Positions 1 through 8,231 of a DNA stretch of 64,000 nucleotides are shown one piece after another (the stretch's first letter is position 1; every line of letters starts with the position of its first letter). Location of the stretch: assembly GCF_900116135.1 (NCBI RefSeq), contig NZ_FOZX01000002.1, positions 639,959-703,958 of the forward strand, in the 5' to 3' direction. Both the position numbers and the translations under genes were made by a program. This stretch comes from Saccharopolyspora flava. Lineage in GTDB: Bacteria; Actinomycetota; Actinomycetes; Mycobacteriales; Pseudonocardiaceae. The notes under the pieces were generated by a model. It was not told the DNA's origin, did no database searches, and saw only the letters and a program-made list of their open reading frames with translations.

Positions 1-710
1 GCGGTGGCGCGGCGCCGCAACCGCAGGATCTCGCCCTTGACCGGCCGGATCGCGCCGCTCAGCGCCGGGTGCAGGTCGCCGGAGCGCACGCCCGCGGAGA
101 TCACCGCGACGTCGCACTCCAGCTCGGAGTCGGCGAGTTCCACGGCACCGGGCCGGACCCGCTCGGCGCGCTCGGCGACGAACTCCACGCCCGCGGCCTC
201 CGCCGCCGCCCGCAGCGCGGTCAGCGCGAGCCGGTTGTCCACCGCGAGATCACCGGGGATCTCCAGACCGCCGCGCACCGCCGGGCCCAGCGCGGGTTCG
301 CGCTTGCGCAGTTCGCGGCCGGTGAGCCGGGTGACGCTGCGGCCGAGACCGGCCAGGTGCCCGGCGACGGTGTCGAGCTCGCCGCGATCGGCGCCGTCGA
401 TGCCGATCATCAGCGTGCCGTCGGTGCGCAGCCCGGACGGCATCCCGGCGGCGCGGGCCAGCTCGTCGGCGAAGCCGGGCCAGAGGTCCAGCGACGTCGT
501 GCCGAGCTCCAGCAGTTCCTCCTCGCCGGGCCACGCCTCGGCCAAGGGGGCGAGCATCCCGCCCGCCACGTGCGACGCACCGGAGGCGGGGGCCGGATCG
601 ACCAGGCTCACCCGGTTCCCGGCCGCGGCGGCGCGCCAGGCCACCGACAGACCGACGACTCCGCCGCCCACCACGGCGACATGATCAGTGCTCTTCCCAG
701 ACAACTCCAC
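1..710 (-). CDS. thiO: Glycine oxidase ThiO, 3' part missing (window edge)
   Basis: FAD-dependent oxidase of the DAO family. ThiO oxidises glycine to the imine used to build the thiazole ring of thiamine. About 236 N-terminal residues are visible and the frame runs off the left edge. Near residues 11-20 there is a dinucleotide-binding motif, VVGGGVVGLS, followed by SVAWRAAAAG and the region MLAPLAEAWPG typical of ThiO. The start is the GTG at 708-710, directly behind a TPP riboswitch whose last conserved strand contains the likely Shine-Dalgarno GGGAG. The gene is divergent from thiE. I infer that further thi genes (thiS, thiG) follow beyond the edge. The identification rests on motif and riboswitch context and is firm for the family. 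Confidence 0.88.
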   Translation of the reverse strand, partial: MELSGKSTDHVAVVGGGVVGLSVAWRAAAAGNRVSLVDPAPASGASHVAGGMLAPLAEAWPGEEELLELGTTSLDLWPGFADELARAAGMPSGLRTDGTLMIGIDGADRGELDTVAGHLAGLGRSVTRLTGRELRKREPALGPAVRGGLEIPGDLAVDNRLALTALRAAAEAAGVEFVAERAERVRPGAVELADSELECDVAVISAGVRSGDLHPALSGAIRPVKGEILRLRRRAT

Positions 711-798
711 GCTCCCTGCGCCGGCATGACCCGGATCAGGTTCGACGGTCGGAGCCCTGCGCTCCCTCTCAGCCCGGTCCGCCGGGCTCCCGTGCTCA
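711..798 (-). promoter_or_regulatory. TPP riboswitch (THI element) controlling thiO
   Basis: Read on the minus strand, the conserved blocks appear in order: GGGAGCCCGG, CTGAGAGGGA, then GAACCTGATCCGGGTCATGC and CGGCGCAGGGA. These are the pyrimidine- and pyrophosphate-sensing parts of the thiamine pyrophosphate aptamer. The thiO GTG lies at the very end of the aptamer, so the AGGGAG of the last strand can also be the ribosome site. That suggests direct translational control when TPP binds. The ends are approximate. Confidence 0.93.
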
Positions 799-911
799 CC
801 GCCTCCCACAGTACCCGTCCGCAGATCACGACGTCAGCGGTTGGTCGGACCTGTTGCGCAGGCCGCACCGCCGGGGAAGGCGACCGCGACGACAGCCCTT
901 AGGGTGAGGGC

Positions 912-1583
912 ATGCCTGGTTTGGACGGCTTCGGGATTCGCGCTCGCCTCGCCGAGGCGAAGCTGTACTTGTGCACCGACGCGCGCAGCGAGCGGGGTGA
1001 TCTCGCGGAGTTCGTCGACGCCGCCCTGGAAGGCGGGGTCGACATCATCCAGCTGCGGGACAAGAACCCGAACGGCGCTCCGCTGGAGGCCCGCCAGGAG
1101 CTCGCGGCGCTGGAGGTGCTGGCCGAGGCGTGCGTCCGGCACGGGGCGCTGCTGGCGGTCAACGACCGCGCCGACGTGGCGCTGGCGGCCGAGGCCGACG
1201 TGCTGCACCTCGGTCAGGACGACCTGCCGGTGGAGCTCGCCCGCCGCGTCGTCGGCGACCAGGTGGTGATCGGCCGTTCCACACACGACATCGCGCAGGC
1301 GGACTCGGCGGCGACCGAGGCGGGCGTGGACTACTTCTGCACCGGCCCGGTGTGGACGACGCCGACCAAGCCCGGGCGTCCCGCCGCGGGCATCGACCTG
1401 GTCCGGCACGCCGCCGAGCACCGCGGGCACGGTCGTCCGTGGTTCGCCATCGGCGGCATCGGGCTGGACAACGTCGACGAGGCCGTGCAGGCGGGTGCCG
1501 AGCGGATCGTGGTGGTCCGCGCGATCACCGAGGCCGAGGACCCCGTCGCGGCGGCGCGCGAGCTGCGGTCGCGACTCCCGTGA
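912..1583 (+). CDS. thiE: Thiamine-phosphate synthase ThiE
   Basis: Couples HMP-pyrophosphate and the thiazole phosphate to form thiamine monophosphate in the cytoplasm. The protein has 223 residues, the normal length for this TIM-barrel family. Visible motifs are [46 protein letters not shown] and WFAIGGI, which together form the phosphate and pyrophosphate sites. The ATG at 912 has GAGGG just upstream. It is divergent from the riboswitch-controlled thiO and carries no riboswitch of its own in the 110-base gap. This is a confident assignment. Confidence 0.96.
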   Translation: MPGLDGFGIRARLAEAKLYLCTDARSERGDLAEFVDAALEGGVDIIQLRDKNPNGAPLEARQELAALEVLAEACVRHGALLAVNDRADVALAAEADVLHLGQDDLPVELARRVVGDQVVIGRSTHDIAQADSAATEAGVDYFCTGPVWTTPTKPGRPAAGIDLVRHAAEHRGHGRPWFAIGGIGLDNVDEAVQAGAERIVVVRAITEAEDPVAAARELRSRLP

Positions 1584-1621
1584 CATGACGCGACCCCCGG
1601 GGGGTGGTCTCCGGGGGTCGC

Positions 1622-1641
1622 GCAGTTCTCATGAAAACTTC
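1622..1641. repeat. Palindromic repeat family A, copy 1 (degenerate)
   Basis: GCAGTTCTCATGAAAACTTC differs from the family core GAAGTTTTCATGAAAACTTC at two places. It lies between the convergent thiE and protease genes. A second inverted pair follows: ACTTCCCCC near 1637-1645 pairs with GGGGGAAGT near 1668-1676. It could act as a two-way terminator, but the same core occurs elsewhere in non-terminator positions, including inside a gene. Confidence 0.75.
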
Positions 1642-1701
1642 CCCCACCCACGACACGGGCCGCGAGCGGGGGAAGTCTCGGATCACTCGATCAACGGGGG
1701 A

Positions 1702-2826
1702 TCACTGGGTCAGCAGGGAGACGCCGAAGGCGGACAGGGCCTCGCCGACCGGCTGGAAGTAGGTCGTGCCACCGCTGGTGCAGTCGCCCGAACCACCCGA
1801 GGTCATGCCCTGGGCCTGGTCGCCCGAGATGAACGAGCCACCGGAGTCGCCCGGCTCGGCGCAGACGTCGGTGCGGGTCAGACCCTCGACGGTGCCCTCC
1901 TGGTACTGCACGGACTGGTTCTTGGCCTCGACCGTGCCGCAGTGCCAGCCGGTGGTGGAACCGGAACGGCAGATCGACGCGCCCTCGGCCGCCTCGGAGG
2001 AACCGGCGACGGCCTGGGTGCCGCCCTCGTAGTTGTTCACCGCGGGCTGCGGGGTGTCGTCGTCGCCGACGGAGATGTACGAGTAGTCGTCACCCGGGAA
2101 GGACGAGCCCTCGAAGGTGCCGCTCGGCTCGGAGGTGGTGTCGCCGGTGCTGCCGCAGTGGCCGGCGGAGACGAAACCGCCGTCGACGGCGAAGCCGACG
2201 GAGCAGCGGGCACCGCTGCCGATGTAGTAGGCGTTGCCGCCGACCACGTCCATCAGCGTCTTCGGCTGCTCCTGCGACTCGACGATCTTCACCGCGCCGT
2301 CGGGAGCGCCCGCGGCCTTGGCGAACTGCGCGGCCTCGGCGGCGGCACCCGGCTTGACGGTGACGACGACCGCGTTCTGCCGGTTGCTGGTGTACCAGCC
2401 GGTGACGCTCTTCGGAGCCTGCGCCTTGCCCGCGTTGAGGCCGTCGATCACGCCGGTGAGCTGCTGGGCGCTGAAGGCGACCTGGCGGACCTCGGCACCG
2501 GCGGCGCGGACCTGCTCGGAGCGGGCCGCGTCGGTCACGCCGACGACGAGCTTGCCGGTCGCGGCGTCGAAGTAGGAACCGCCGAAGGCGTCGGCCAGCG
2601 CGCCGCGCAGGGTGCTCTCGGTGCGCTGAGCGGCGGTTTCGAGGTGGAGCCGGTCGAGGGCCTGCGCCTCGGTGAGGCCGAGGTCGCGCTGCATGGCCTC
2701 CAGCATCGTCCCCGCCACCGGAGCGGCGGTGGGTGCGGTGGCGGTGGCCGGCACGGTGAGCGCGGCGACCGTGCCCGCGGTGACCAGAACGGTCCCGGCG
2801 ATGCGAGCCGCGAGTCTACGTTTCAT
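1702..2826 (-). CDS. Secreted S1 serine protease with pro-region (streptogrisin / alpha-lytic type)
   Basis: 374 residues. An N-terminal signal peptide (MKRRLAARIAGTVLVTAGTV, then an Ala-rich cleavage region) is followed by a pro-region of about 150 residues that resembles the folding pro-domain of alpha-lytic protease and streptogrisins, and then a chymotrypsin-fold catalytic domain from about residue 195. The triad is visible: His in SAGHCG, Asp in the DDYSYISVGD region, Ser in EPGDSGGSF. Conserved Cys pairs are present. The ATG at 2826 has GGGAGA upstream. It should be exported by Sec and self-processed. Its substrate cannot be told from sequence. Confidence 0.9.
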   Translation of the reverse strand: MKRRLAARIAGTVLVTAGTVAALTVPATATAPTAAPVAGTMLEAMQRDLGLTEAQALDRLHLETAAQRTESTLRGALADAFGGSYFDAATGKLVVGVTDAARSEQVRAAGAEVRQVAFSAQQLTGVIDGLNAGKAQAPKSVTGWYTSNRQNAVVVTVKPGAAAEAAQFAKAAGAPDGAVKIVESQEQPKTLMDVVGGNAYYIGSGARCSVGFAVDGGFVSAGHCGSTGDTTSEPSGTFEGSSFPGDDYSYISVGDDDTPQPAVNNYEGGTQAVAGSSEAAEGASICRSGSTTGWHCGTVEAKNQSVQYQEGTVEGLTRTDVCAEPGDSGGSFISGDQAQGMTSGGSGDCTSGGTTYFQPVGEALSAFGVSLLTQ

Positions 2827-2991
2827 CTCGTGTCTCCCTTGTAGTGACCTGATCTCTCAAGCCCCCGTCGCCGGTCCAGTATCAGATCCTCACAGGGAAA
2901 TCACATCCAGCTTTTAGCGCAATGTGCGCAAAACAACTCGCTTTTCTGGAAGATCACCTGGGGAATCGCTTCATTTCACCGTTTTTCGCAT

Positions 2992-3780
2992 TTATCCGAG
3001 CGGAAGTCCGGGCAGCGTCGACTGCGGAGCGGAATCGGTCGACTCCGGAGCGGATTCAGTAGCCGGGGGTTGCGTTGTGGGAGAACCGGATTCGGTCGGC
3101 GGCGCGCTGGGCTCCGGCCGCTCGGTGCTCGGCGGCGCGGACGGCTCGGTCGACGGGTTCTCGCTGGTCGGGGCCGGTTCGCTGCTGGTGGGGTCGGCCG
3201 GGGCGACCCGGACCGGGGCGGGCTGCAGCACCTTGCCGAGCGTGGTGCCGTCGCCGCCGGACAGCGGGCGGCCGGTGAGCCCCTCGACGCCGGTGACCAG
3301 CACCATGCTCACCACGAAGGCGAGCGCGCCGGTCGCGCCGACCAGCGCCCAGCGGCCCCACCTGCGGCGCGGCACCGGCGGGGAGAGCAGGGTCCGGGGC
3401 TCCTCGACCGGGCGGGGCTCTTCGACCGCCTCGCCGCCGGGCCACCGCAGGCCGGTGACCTCGATCTTCCGGGTGGGGCCTTCCGGCGCGCTCAGCCGGG
3501 TGCGGCGTTGCCGCAGGCCGGAGGCCTTGGCGGCGGCCGCGGCGGCCTTCTCCCGGGTCGTCTCGATCGAGCGCTGGTACAGCGCCCCGCCGACGGTGAT
3601 GATCACGCTGGTCAGGCCCGCGCCGACCACGGTCCCGGCCACGCCGAGCCGCGACCCCAGGAACGCCGCCGTCACCGACGCCAGCGCGGTCCCGCCGACC
3701 TGAGCCGGCGAGACCTTCGTCTTGTTCTCGTTCTGCTTCTCCGGCCGATCTTCCGCCGAATCCGCGTTGCCCTTCACCAT
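2992..3780 (-). CDS. Membrane protein with Pro/Ser/Thr-rich tail, unknown function
   Basis: I do not recognise a named family. From the ATG at 3780 (GAGGGAA touches the codon) it has about 262 residues. A charged Lys/Glu-rich start is followed by a Gly/Ala-rich hydrophobic stretch (about residues 22-65, GTALASVTAAFLGSRLG and beyond), an Arg-rich cytoplasmic middle with KIEVTGLRWP, one clear membrane span (ALVGATGALAFVVSMVLVTG), and a tail of about 85 residues rich in Pro, Ser, Thr and Glu that is likely outside. The frame extends upstream to 3915, but that part looks non-coding. It stands alone between the protease and dasR. Confidence 0.7.
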   Translation of the reverse strand: MVKGNADSAEDRPEKQNENKTKVSPAQVGGTALASVTAAFLGSRLGVAGTVVGAGLTSVIITVGGALYQRSIETTREKAAAAAAKASGLRQRRTRLSAPEGPTRKIEVTGLRWPGGEAVEEPRPVEEPRTLLSPPVPRRRWGRWALVGATGALAFVVSMVLVTGVEGLTGRPLSGGDGTTLGKVLQPAPVRVAPADPTSSEPAPTSENPSTEPSAPPSTERPEPSAPPTESGSPTTQPPATESAPESTDSAPQSTLPGLPLG

Positions 3781-3934
3781 TTCCCTCACACGCGCGATGG
3801 GACTCGCTCCGCACGGACCAACGCGCGCACCGGAGCGGTTTCTCCCGGTCCGGGCCTTTCGTGAGCACTCCCACGACGTGTAACGAAAAGCGGTGTGACT
3901 GCGCGGATTTCCCATTGCGCGCAGCGTGAGGGAA

Positions 3935-4690
3935 TCAGGCGGGCGGATTCAGCCGCGCGACGAACTTGTAGCGATCACCGCGGTAGATCGAACGCACCCA
4001 CTCCACCGGCCTGCCCTCGGTGTCGAAGGAGTGCCGGGACAGCAGCAGCATCGGCAGGCCCACGTCGGAGCCGAGCAGCTCGGCCTCCTCGGGGCTGGCC
4101 AGCGCGGTCTCGATGGTCTCCTCGGCGTGGCCGAGCTCGACCTCGAAGGACTCCCGCAGCACCTGGTACAGCGAGCCGCCGGACTCCAGCTGCGCGGTGA
4201 GGCCGCGGAAGCGGGCCAGCGGCAGGTGGGTGGTCTCGATCGCCATCGGCTCGCCGTCGGCCAGCCGCAGCCGGCGCAGCCGGAGCACCGCGGAACCGGC
4301 CTTGGTGCCGAGCAGGACCGCGAGCTCCTCGTCGGCGGCCTCCTCGACGACCTCCAGCAGCCGCGAGGTGGGCTGCCTGCCCTGGGCGCGCATGTCCTCG
4401 GTGTAGGAGGACAGCTGGAGCCGCTGGGCGACCTTGGGCTTGGCGGCGAAGGTGCCCTTGCCCTGCACGCGCAGCAACCGGCCCTCCACGGTCAGCTCCG
4501 CCAGCGCCTGGCGGACCGTGGTGCGGGAGACGTCGAACTCCGAGGCCAGCGAGCGCTCGGTGGGGATCGGCGAACCCGGGGGCATCGAGCGCAGCAGGTC
4601 GAGCAGGTGCTGCTTGAGTCCCCAGTACTTCGGTTCCCGCGGCGCGCGACCCTGCGAATCCGCCCCGCCGGACACGGTCGTGTCGAGCAT
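3935..4690 (-). CDS. dasR: GntR/HutC-family global regulator DasR
   Basis: 251 residues. The N-terminal winged helix (about residues 15-85) contains [20 protein letters not shown] and [13 protein letters not shown]. The C-terminal UTRA effector domain contains [31 protein letters not shown] and [19 protein letters not shown]. These blocks match Streptomyces DasR closely. DasR senses glucosamine-6-phosphate and represses GlcNAc and chitin uptake and many antibiotic genes. The start is the ATG at 4690 because AGGAGG lies seven bases upstream; the longer frame to 4783 lacks such a site. A DasR-type operator lies before the divergent SIS gene. Orthology is by recalled sequence similarity. Confidence 0.93.
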   Translation of the reverse strand: MLDTTVSGGADSQGRAPREPKYWGLKQHLLDLLRSMPPGSPIPTERSLASEFDVSRTTVRQALAELTVEGRLLRVQGKGTFAAKPKVAQRLQLSSYTEDMRAQGRQPTSRLLEVVEEAADEELAVLLGTKAGSAVLRLRRLRLADGEPMAIETTHLPLARFRGLTAQLESGGSLYQVLRESFEVELGHAEETIETALASPEEAELLGSDVGLPMLLLSRHSFDTEGRPVEWVRSIYRGDRYKFVARLNPPA

Positions 4691-4926
4691 CGTTCCTCCT
4701 ACCCGCCGCAGCCTGACCATCGAGCATGCCCGACCGCGGCGCCGGGCGGAACGCGCTCGGCGCAGATCGTGCGTGCTGATCAATTCAGTCTTTGGTGTGC
4801 GAGCACACTAACGCCGATTCCTGTTGACAATGAGTGTCGCTCACCACAATCCGTGATGCCCCGGCGGTCGCGGTGAGGCCGTCCATCGGACGAACGCCGG
4901 TGCTCGCCGGTTCCGGACCGAGTAGA

Positions 4927-4942
4927 ATTGGTCTGGACCTTA
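4927..4942. promoter_or_regulatory. DasR-responsive element (dre) before the SIS gene
   Basis: ATTGGTCTGGACCTTA matches the known dre consensus ACTGGTCTAGACCAGT at 11 of 16 positions, with the central GGTCTnGACC intact. It lies 18 bases before the ATG at 4961 and next to dasR, so binding would block transcription or initiation. A TTG at 4928 overlapping this site would extend the reading frame, but the operator makes that start unlikely. Confidence 0.8.
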
Positions 4943-4960
4943 CGAAGGGATGGGACCGAG

Positions 4961-6001
4961 ATGTCCGCCACCCCCGGCACCCACATGAAGGACGAGATCG
5001 AGCAGCAGCCCGCGGTCTTCGCGGACCTGCTGGCAGCGCGCGAGCAGTTCACCCAGGTCGCGGCGGCCGTGGCCGAGCGGCGCCCGCGGTTCGCGCTGCT
5101 CGCCGCGCGCGGCTCCAGCGACCACGCCGCGCTCTACGCCAAGTACCTGATCGAGGTGCTGCTGGAGCTGCCCGTCGGCCTCACCTCGCCGTCGACGACC
5201 ACGCTCTACGGCGCCCGCCCCGACCTGACCGACGTGCTGCTGGTGACCGTCAGCCAGAGCGGCGGCTCGCCGGACCTCGTCGCGGTCACCGAGGCGGGCC
5301 GGGCGCGCGGCGCGCTGACCGTCGCGGTCACCAACACCGCCGACTCGCCGCTGGCCTCGGTCGCCGAGCTGTCGCTCGACATCCGCGCGGGCGCCGAGCG
5401 GGCGGTGGCCGCGACCAAGACCTACAGCGCCACGCTGCTGGCGTTGTACCTGCTCATCGATGCCATTCGGGGCGGGGACGGCGCGCACGCCCGAGCCCTG
5501 CCGGACCTGGCGGCCACCGCGCTCGACGAGGCGCGCGACCCCGTCGAGGAGGCCGTGCAGCGGTACCGCTTCGCCGGGCGCCTGGTGACCGCCGGGCGCG
5601 GCTACTCGCTGGCCACCGCGCACGAGGCCGCGCTGAAGCTCGCCGAGACCAGCTACCTGTCGGCCCGCTCCTACAGCGGCGCCGACCTGCTGCACGGCCC
5701 GGTCGCCGCCGTCGACAGCGAGACCGCGGTGCTCGCGGTCTGCAGCGCGGGCCTGGGCGGGGAATCGACCCGCGAGGTCATCGAGGCGGTGCACCAGCGC
5801 GGCGCCGACATCTGCGCCATCGGCTCAGCGGCGTCGAAAACCCCCGCCGCGCAGCGCATCCCGCTCCCGGAGACGGCCGAGGAGGTCGCCCCGATCCTGG
5901 AGATCCTGCCCGCCCAGCAGCTCGCCCTCGGCCTCGCCCTGGCCAGGGGCATCGACCCCGACAACCCCCGAGGCCTCCAGAAGATCACCAAAACAACCTG
6001 A
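4961..6001 (+). CDS. Double-SIS sugar isomerase/deaminase-like protein (GlmS C-domain type)
   Basis: 346 residues with two SIS domains like the isomerase half of GlmS, but with no glutaminase domain. Motifs are ARGSSDHAALYAKYL, VSQSGGSPD, AVAATKTYSA, RGYSLATAHEAALKLAETSY and LLHGPVA. Such stand-alone proteins (AgaS- or FrlB-like, or GlcN-6-P deaminase-like) act on phosphorylated amino sugars. Position beside dasR, a dre operator in its promoter and a nearby GlcNAc kinase suggest it deaminates and isomerises glucosamine-6-phosphate to feed glycolysis. That role is inference. GGGA lies a few bases before the ATG at 4961. Confidence 0.88.
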   Translation: MSATPGTHMKDEIEQQPAVFADLLAAREQFTQVAAAVAERRPRFALLAARGSSDHAALYAKYLIEVLLELPVGLTSPSTTTLYGARPDLTDVLLVTVSQSGGSPDLVAVTEAGRARGALTVAVTNTADSPLASVAELSLDIRAGAERAVAATKTYSATLLALYLLIDAIRGGDGAHARALPDLAATALDEARDPVEEAVQRYRFAGRLVTAGRGYSLATAHEAALKLAETSYLSARSYSGADLLHGPVAAVDSETAVLAVCSAGLGGESTREVIEAVHQRGADICAIGSAASKTPAAQRIPLPETAEEVAPILEILPAQQLALGLALARGIDPDNPRGLQKITKTT

Positions 6002-6098
6002 CCCCCCCACACACACAAGGGAACCCAAGATCTCCCGAAGTCCCCGTGGAACCTTCCAACGAGTTCCCCGGGACAACTTCCGTCGCGTTGGGGTGGGG

Positions 6099-6118
6099 GA
6101 AGTTTTCATGAAAACTTC
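6099..6118. repeat. Palindromic repeat family A, copy 2 (perfect core)
   Basis: Perfect 20-base palindrome GAAGTTTTCATGAAAACTTC. G-rich and C-rich flanks extend the pairing from about 6091 to 6127 (GGGTGGGG on the left, CCCCACCC on the right). It lies between the convergent SIS and amidohydrolase genes. It has no T-tract, so it is a poor classical terminator. Confidence 0.9.
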
Positions 6119-6194
6119 CCCACCCCACCCACACGACGGGAGGGACCCGGGAACAGACGGGAGAGGCCCGGGATCAGACGGGAGGAGGCTGGGG

Positions 6195-7037
6195 TCAGAG
6201 GTTGTAGATCTCTCGGGCGGTGGCGTCGAAGATCGCGGTGCGCTCGGTGTCGGTGAGGCCCGAGGTGAGGTCCTTGGCGATGCCGAGGACCTCGGTGTAG
6301 GAGGCCGCGAGCAGGCAGACCGGCCAGTCGGAGCCGAACATGACCCGGCCCGGCCCGAAGGCGTCCAGGACGACCTCGGCCCAGGCGCGCAGCCGCGACG
6401 GGTCCGGCTGCGCCGCCCACTCGTCCTCGGTGACCAGGCCGGACAGCTTGCAGACGACGTTCGGGTACGCCGCCAGCGCGCGGATCCGGCTCGCCCACGG
6501 TTCCAGCTCACCGCCGGCCACCGGCGGCTTCGCGCAGTGGTCGAGCACGAACGTCAGCTGCGGGAACTGGCCGACCGCCTTGATCGCGGCGGGCAGCTGG
6601 TGCGGGCGGACCAGCAGCTCGTAGATCAGCCCCGCGTCCTCCACCGCGGCGAGCCCGGCGAGCACGTCGGGCCGGACCAGCCAGTCCGGGTCGGCCTCGT
6701 CCTCGACCTGGTGCCGGATGCCGCGCAGCCAGCCGCCCGACGGGTGGGTCTGCAACCGGCCGATCCGCTCGCGAGCGTCCTTGGCGGTGAGATCGACCCA
6801 GCCGACGACGGCGGCGATCCGGTCGACGGTCTCGGCCAGCACCAGCATCTCCGGCGTCTCGTCCGGGTCGGCGACCGTCTGCACCAGCACGGTCGCGTCG
6901 ACGGAGGTGCCGCGCAGCGCGGCCTGCAGGTCGGCCGGGCGGAAGTCGCGGCGCAGCGGATCCATCTCCGGGCCGGTCATCCAGGGTTGGTCGCGGACGT
7001 CGAGATCCCACAGGTGGTGGTGGGTGTCCACGGTCAT
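6195..7037 (-). CDS. Amidohydrolase-2 family lactonase-like protein (COG3618)
   Basis: 280 residues, a TIM-barrel metal hydrolase of the family that includes L-rhamnono- and L-fucono-lactonases and 2-pyrone-4,6-dicarboxylate lactonase. Motifs are THHHLWDL near the N-terminus, FVLDHCAKPP (central His), KLSGLVTE and MFGSDWPVC (catalytic Asp). Length and motif order are normal. The ATG at 7037 is preceded by GGAGGCGC. It points toward the SIS gene and away from the kinase. It is not NagA-like, despite the amino-sugar neighbours. A sugar-lactone substrate is likely but unproved. Confidence 0.85.
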   Translation of the reverse strand: MTVDTHHHLWDLDVRDQPWMTGPEMDPLRRDFRPADLQAALRGTSVDATVLVQTVADPDETPEMLVLAETVDRIAAVVGWVDLTAKDARERIGRLQTHPSGGWLRGIRHQVEDEADPDWLVRPDVLAGLAAVEDAGLIYELLVRPHQLPAAIKAVGQFPQLTFVLDHCAKPPVAGGELEPWASRIRALAAYPNVVCKLSGLVTEDEWAAQPDPSRLRAWAEVVLDAFGPGRVMFGSDWPVCLLAASYTEVLGIAKDLTSGLTDTERTAIFDATAREIYNL

Positions 7038-7227
7038 CGAGCGCCTCCGCGGGTGTCTACATCAGACGGAGCGCTCGGACGGGCGTCGCGCATGTTTTCT
7101 CTTCTCCCCGACGGTGACACGACGCCTCGATGTATAGCGGCTCCCCGCCCGCGAGACCAGGCCCCGGATTGATCACTTTCCGTCGTATCGCCCGCCTCTT
7201 CCGCGCCGCCGGAGTAGAAAAGAGCCC

Positions 7228-8172
7228 ATGCACGGTGAAGACCCCACGGCCCTCGTCCTCGGTCTGGACGTCGGCGGCACCAGCAGCCGCGCCCTGGTCA
7301 GCGACCTGTCCGGCCGGGTGCTGGGCGTCGGCGAGGCGGCGGGCGGCAACCCGAACTCACACCCTGCCCCCGACGCCGTCGCGCAGATGGCCGGCGCCGC
7401 GAGGCAGGCCCTGGGCACCCACGACCCGGCGGCGGTGCGCGGCTGCGTGCTCGGCATGGCCGGGGTGAGCAAGATGGCCGACCCCGCGTTCGGCGAGTTC
7501 TTCCGCGACGAGTGGTCCCGGCTGGGCCTGGGCTGCGAGACGACGCCGGTCAGCGACGGCGTCGTCGCCTTCGCCGCCGGGACGCCCGAGCCGAAGGGCA
7601 CGGTGCTGATCGCCGGGACCGGAGCGGTCGCCGAGCGCGTCGAGGAGCACCGCACGACCGCCACCGTCGGCGGCTGGGGATGGCTGCTGGGCGACGAGGG
7701 CTCGGCGTACTGGCTGGGCCGCGAGGCCGTGCGCGCCACGCTGCGCGCGCTGGCGCGCGGCGCGGTGATCGAGGGCCTGACCGAGTCGGTCTGCGCACAC
7801 CTGGGCGTGCCGCCGGAGCGCAAGGCGCTGATCACGGCGGCGAACGCGCGCGAACCGATCCGCCTCGCCGAGCTCGCGCCGCTGGTCACGACCGCCGAGG
7901 ACGACGCGGCGGAGGACATCGTGCACCGCGCTGCGGTGCTGCTGGCCGACACCGCCGCCACCGCCCGGCCGGACCCTAGCTGCCCGGTGGTGCTCGCCGG
8001 GGGCCTGCTCGGCCCGGACGAGCGCGTCGGCCAGGCCCTCCGCGCCGAGCTCGAAGCCCGCTCCTGGCCGGAACCGCTCACGGCGGGACCGGGCGCGGCG
8101 GGCGCCGCCTGGCTGGCCGCTCTCCCCCTCTCCCCCGACCCGAACGCGCTGCACAAGACGCTCCTGGGCTGA
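7228..8172 (+). CDS. N-acetylglucosamine kinase-like BadF/BadG ATPase family protein
   Basis: 314 residues of the ASKHA fold. The phosphate-1 motif GLDVGGTSSRALVSD is at the N-terminus, followed by the phosphate-2 region LIAGTGAVAERVEEH, the conserved GGWGWLLGDEGSAYWLG that typifies GlcNAc kinases of the human NAGK type, and an adenosine region PVVLAGGLLG near the C-terminus. It should phosphorylate GlcNAc or glucosamine at O6 with ATP in the cytoplasm. That fits the DasR/SIS neighbours. The ATG at 7228 has AAAAGAG upstream. I saw no complete dre in its promoter. Confidence 0.86.
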   Translation: MHGEDPTALVLGLDVGGTSSRALVSDLSGRVLGVGEAAGGNPNSHPAPDAVAQMAGAARQALGTHDPAAVRGCVLGMAGVSKMADPAFGEFFRDEWSRLGLGCETTPVSDGVVAFAAGTPEPKGTVLIAGTGAVAERVEEHRTTATVGGWGWLLGDEGSAYWLGREAVRATLRALARGAVIEGLTESVCAHLGVPPERKALITAANAREPIRLAELAPLVTTAEDDAAEDIVHRAAVLLADTAATARPDPSCPVVLAGGLLGPDERVGQALRAELEARSWPEPLTAGPGAAGAAWLAALPLSPDPNALHKTLLG

Positions 8173-8184
8173 CCCCGCACACGA

Positions 8185-8220
8185 CGAACCCCGGTTCTCG
8201 ACCACGAGAACCGGGGTTCG
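8185..8220. terminator. Bidirectional terminator between kinase gene and dapA
   Basis: A perfect 16-base stem, CGAACCCCGGTTCTCG and its complement, around an ACCA loop. It lies 12 bases after the kinase stop and 11 bases before the convergent dapA stop. No long T-run follows, as is common in actinobacteria. Confidence 0.85.
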
Positions 8221-8231
8221 CGACGTACCGG

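Noticed and set aside
4928..4960. TTG start of the SIS gene at 4928
   Set aside because: It would put the start codon inside the DasR operator, with no ribosome site. The ATG at 4961 fits better.
1622..6118. Reading family A palindromes as ordinary terminators
   Set aside because: They lack T-tracts, occur inside a gene and between same-direction genes, and some convergent gaps with family B also hold a separate conventional terminator. A terminator effect at some sites remains possible.
7152..7163. Second dre site before the GlcNAc kinase gene
   Set aside because: Only a half-site, AGACCAG, can be read; the other half does not match.
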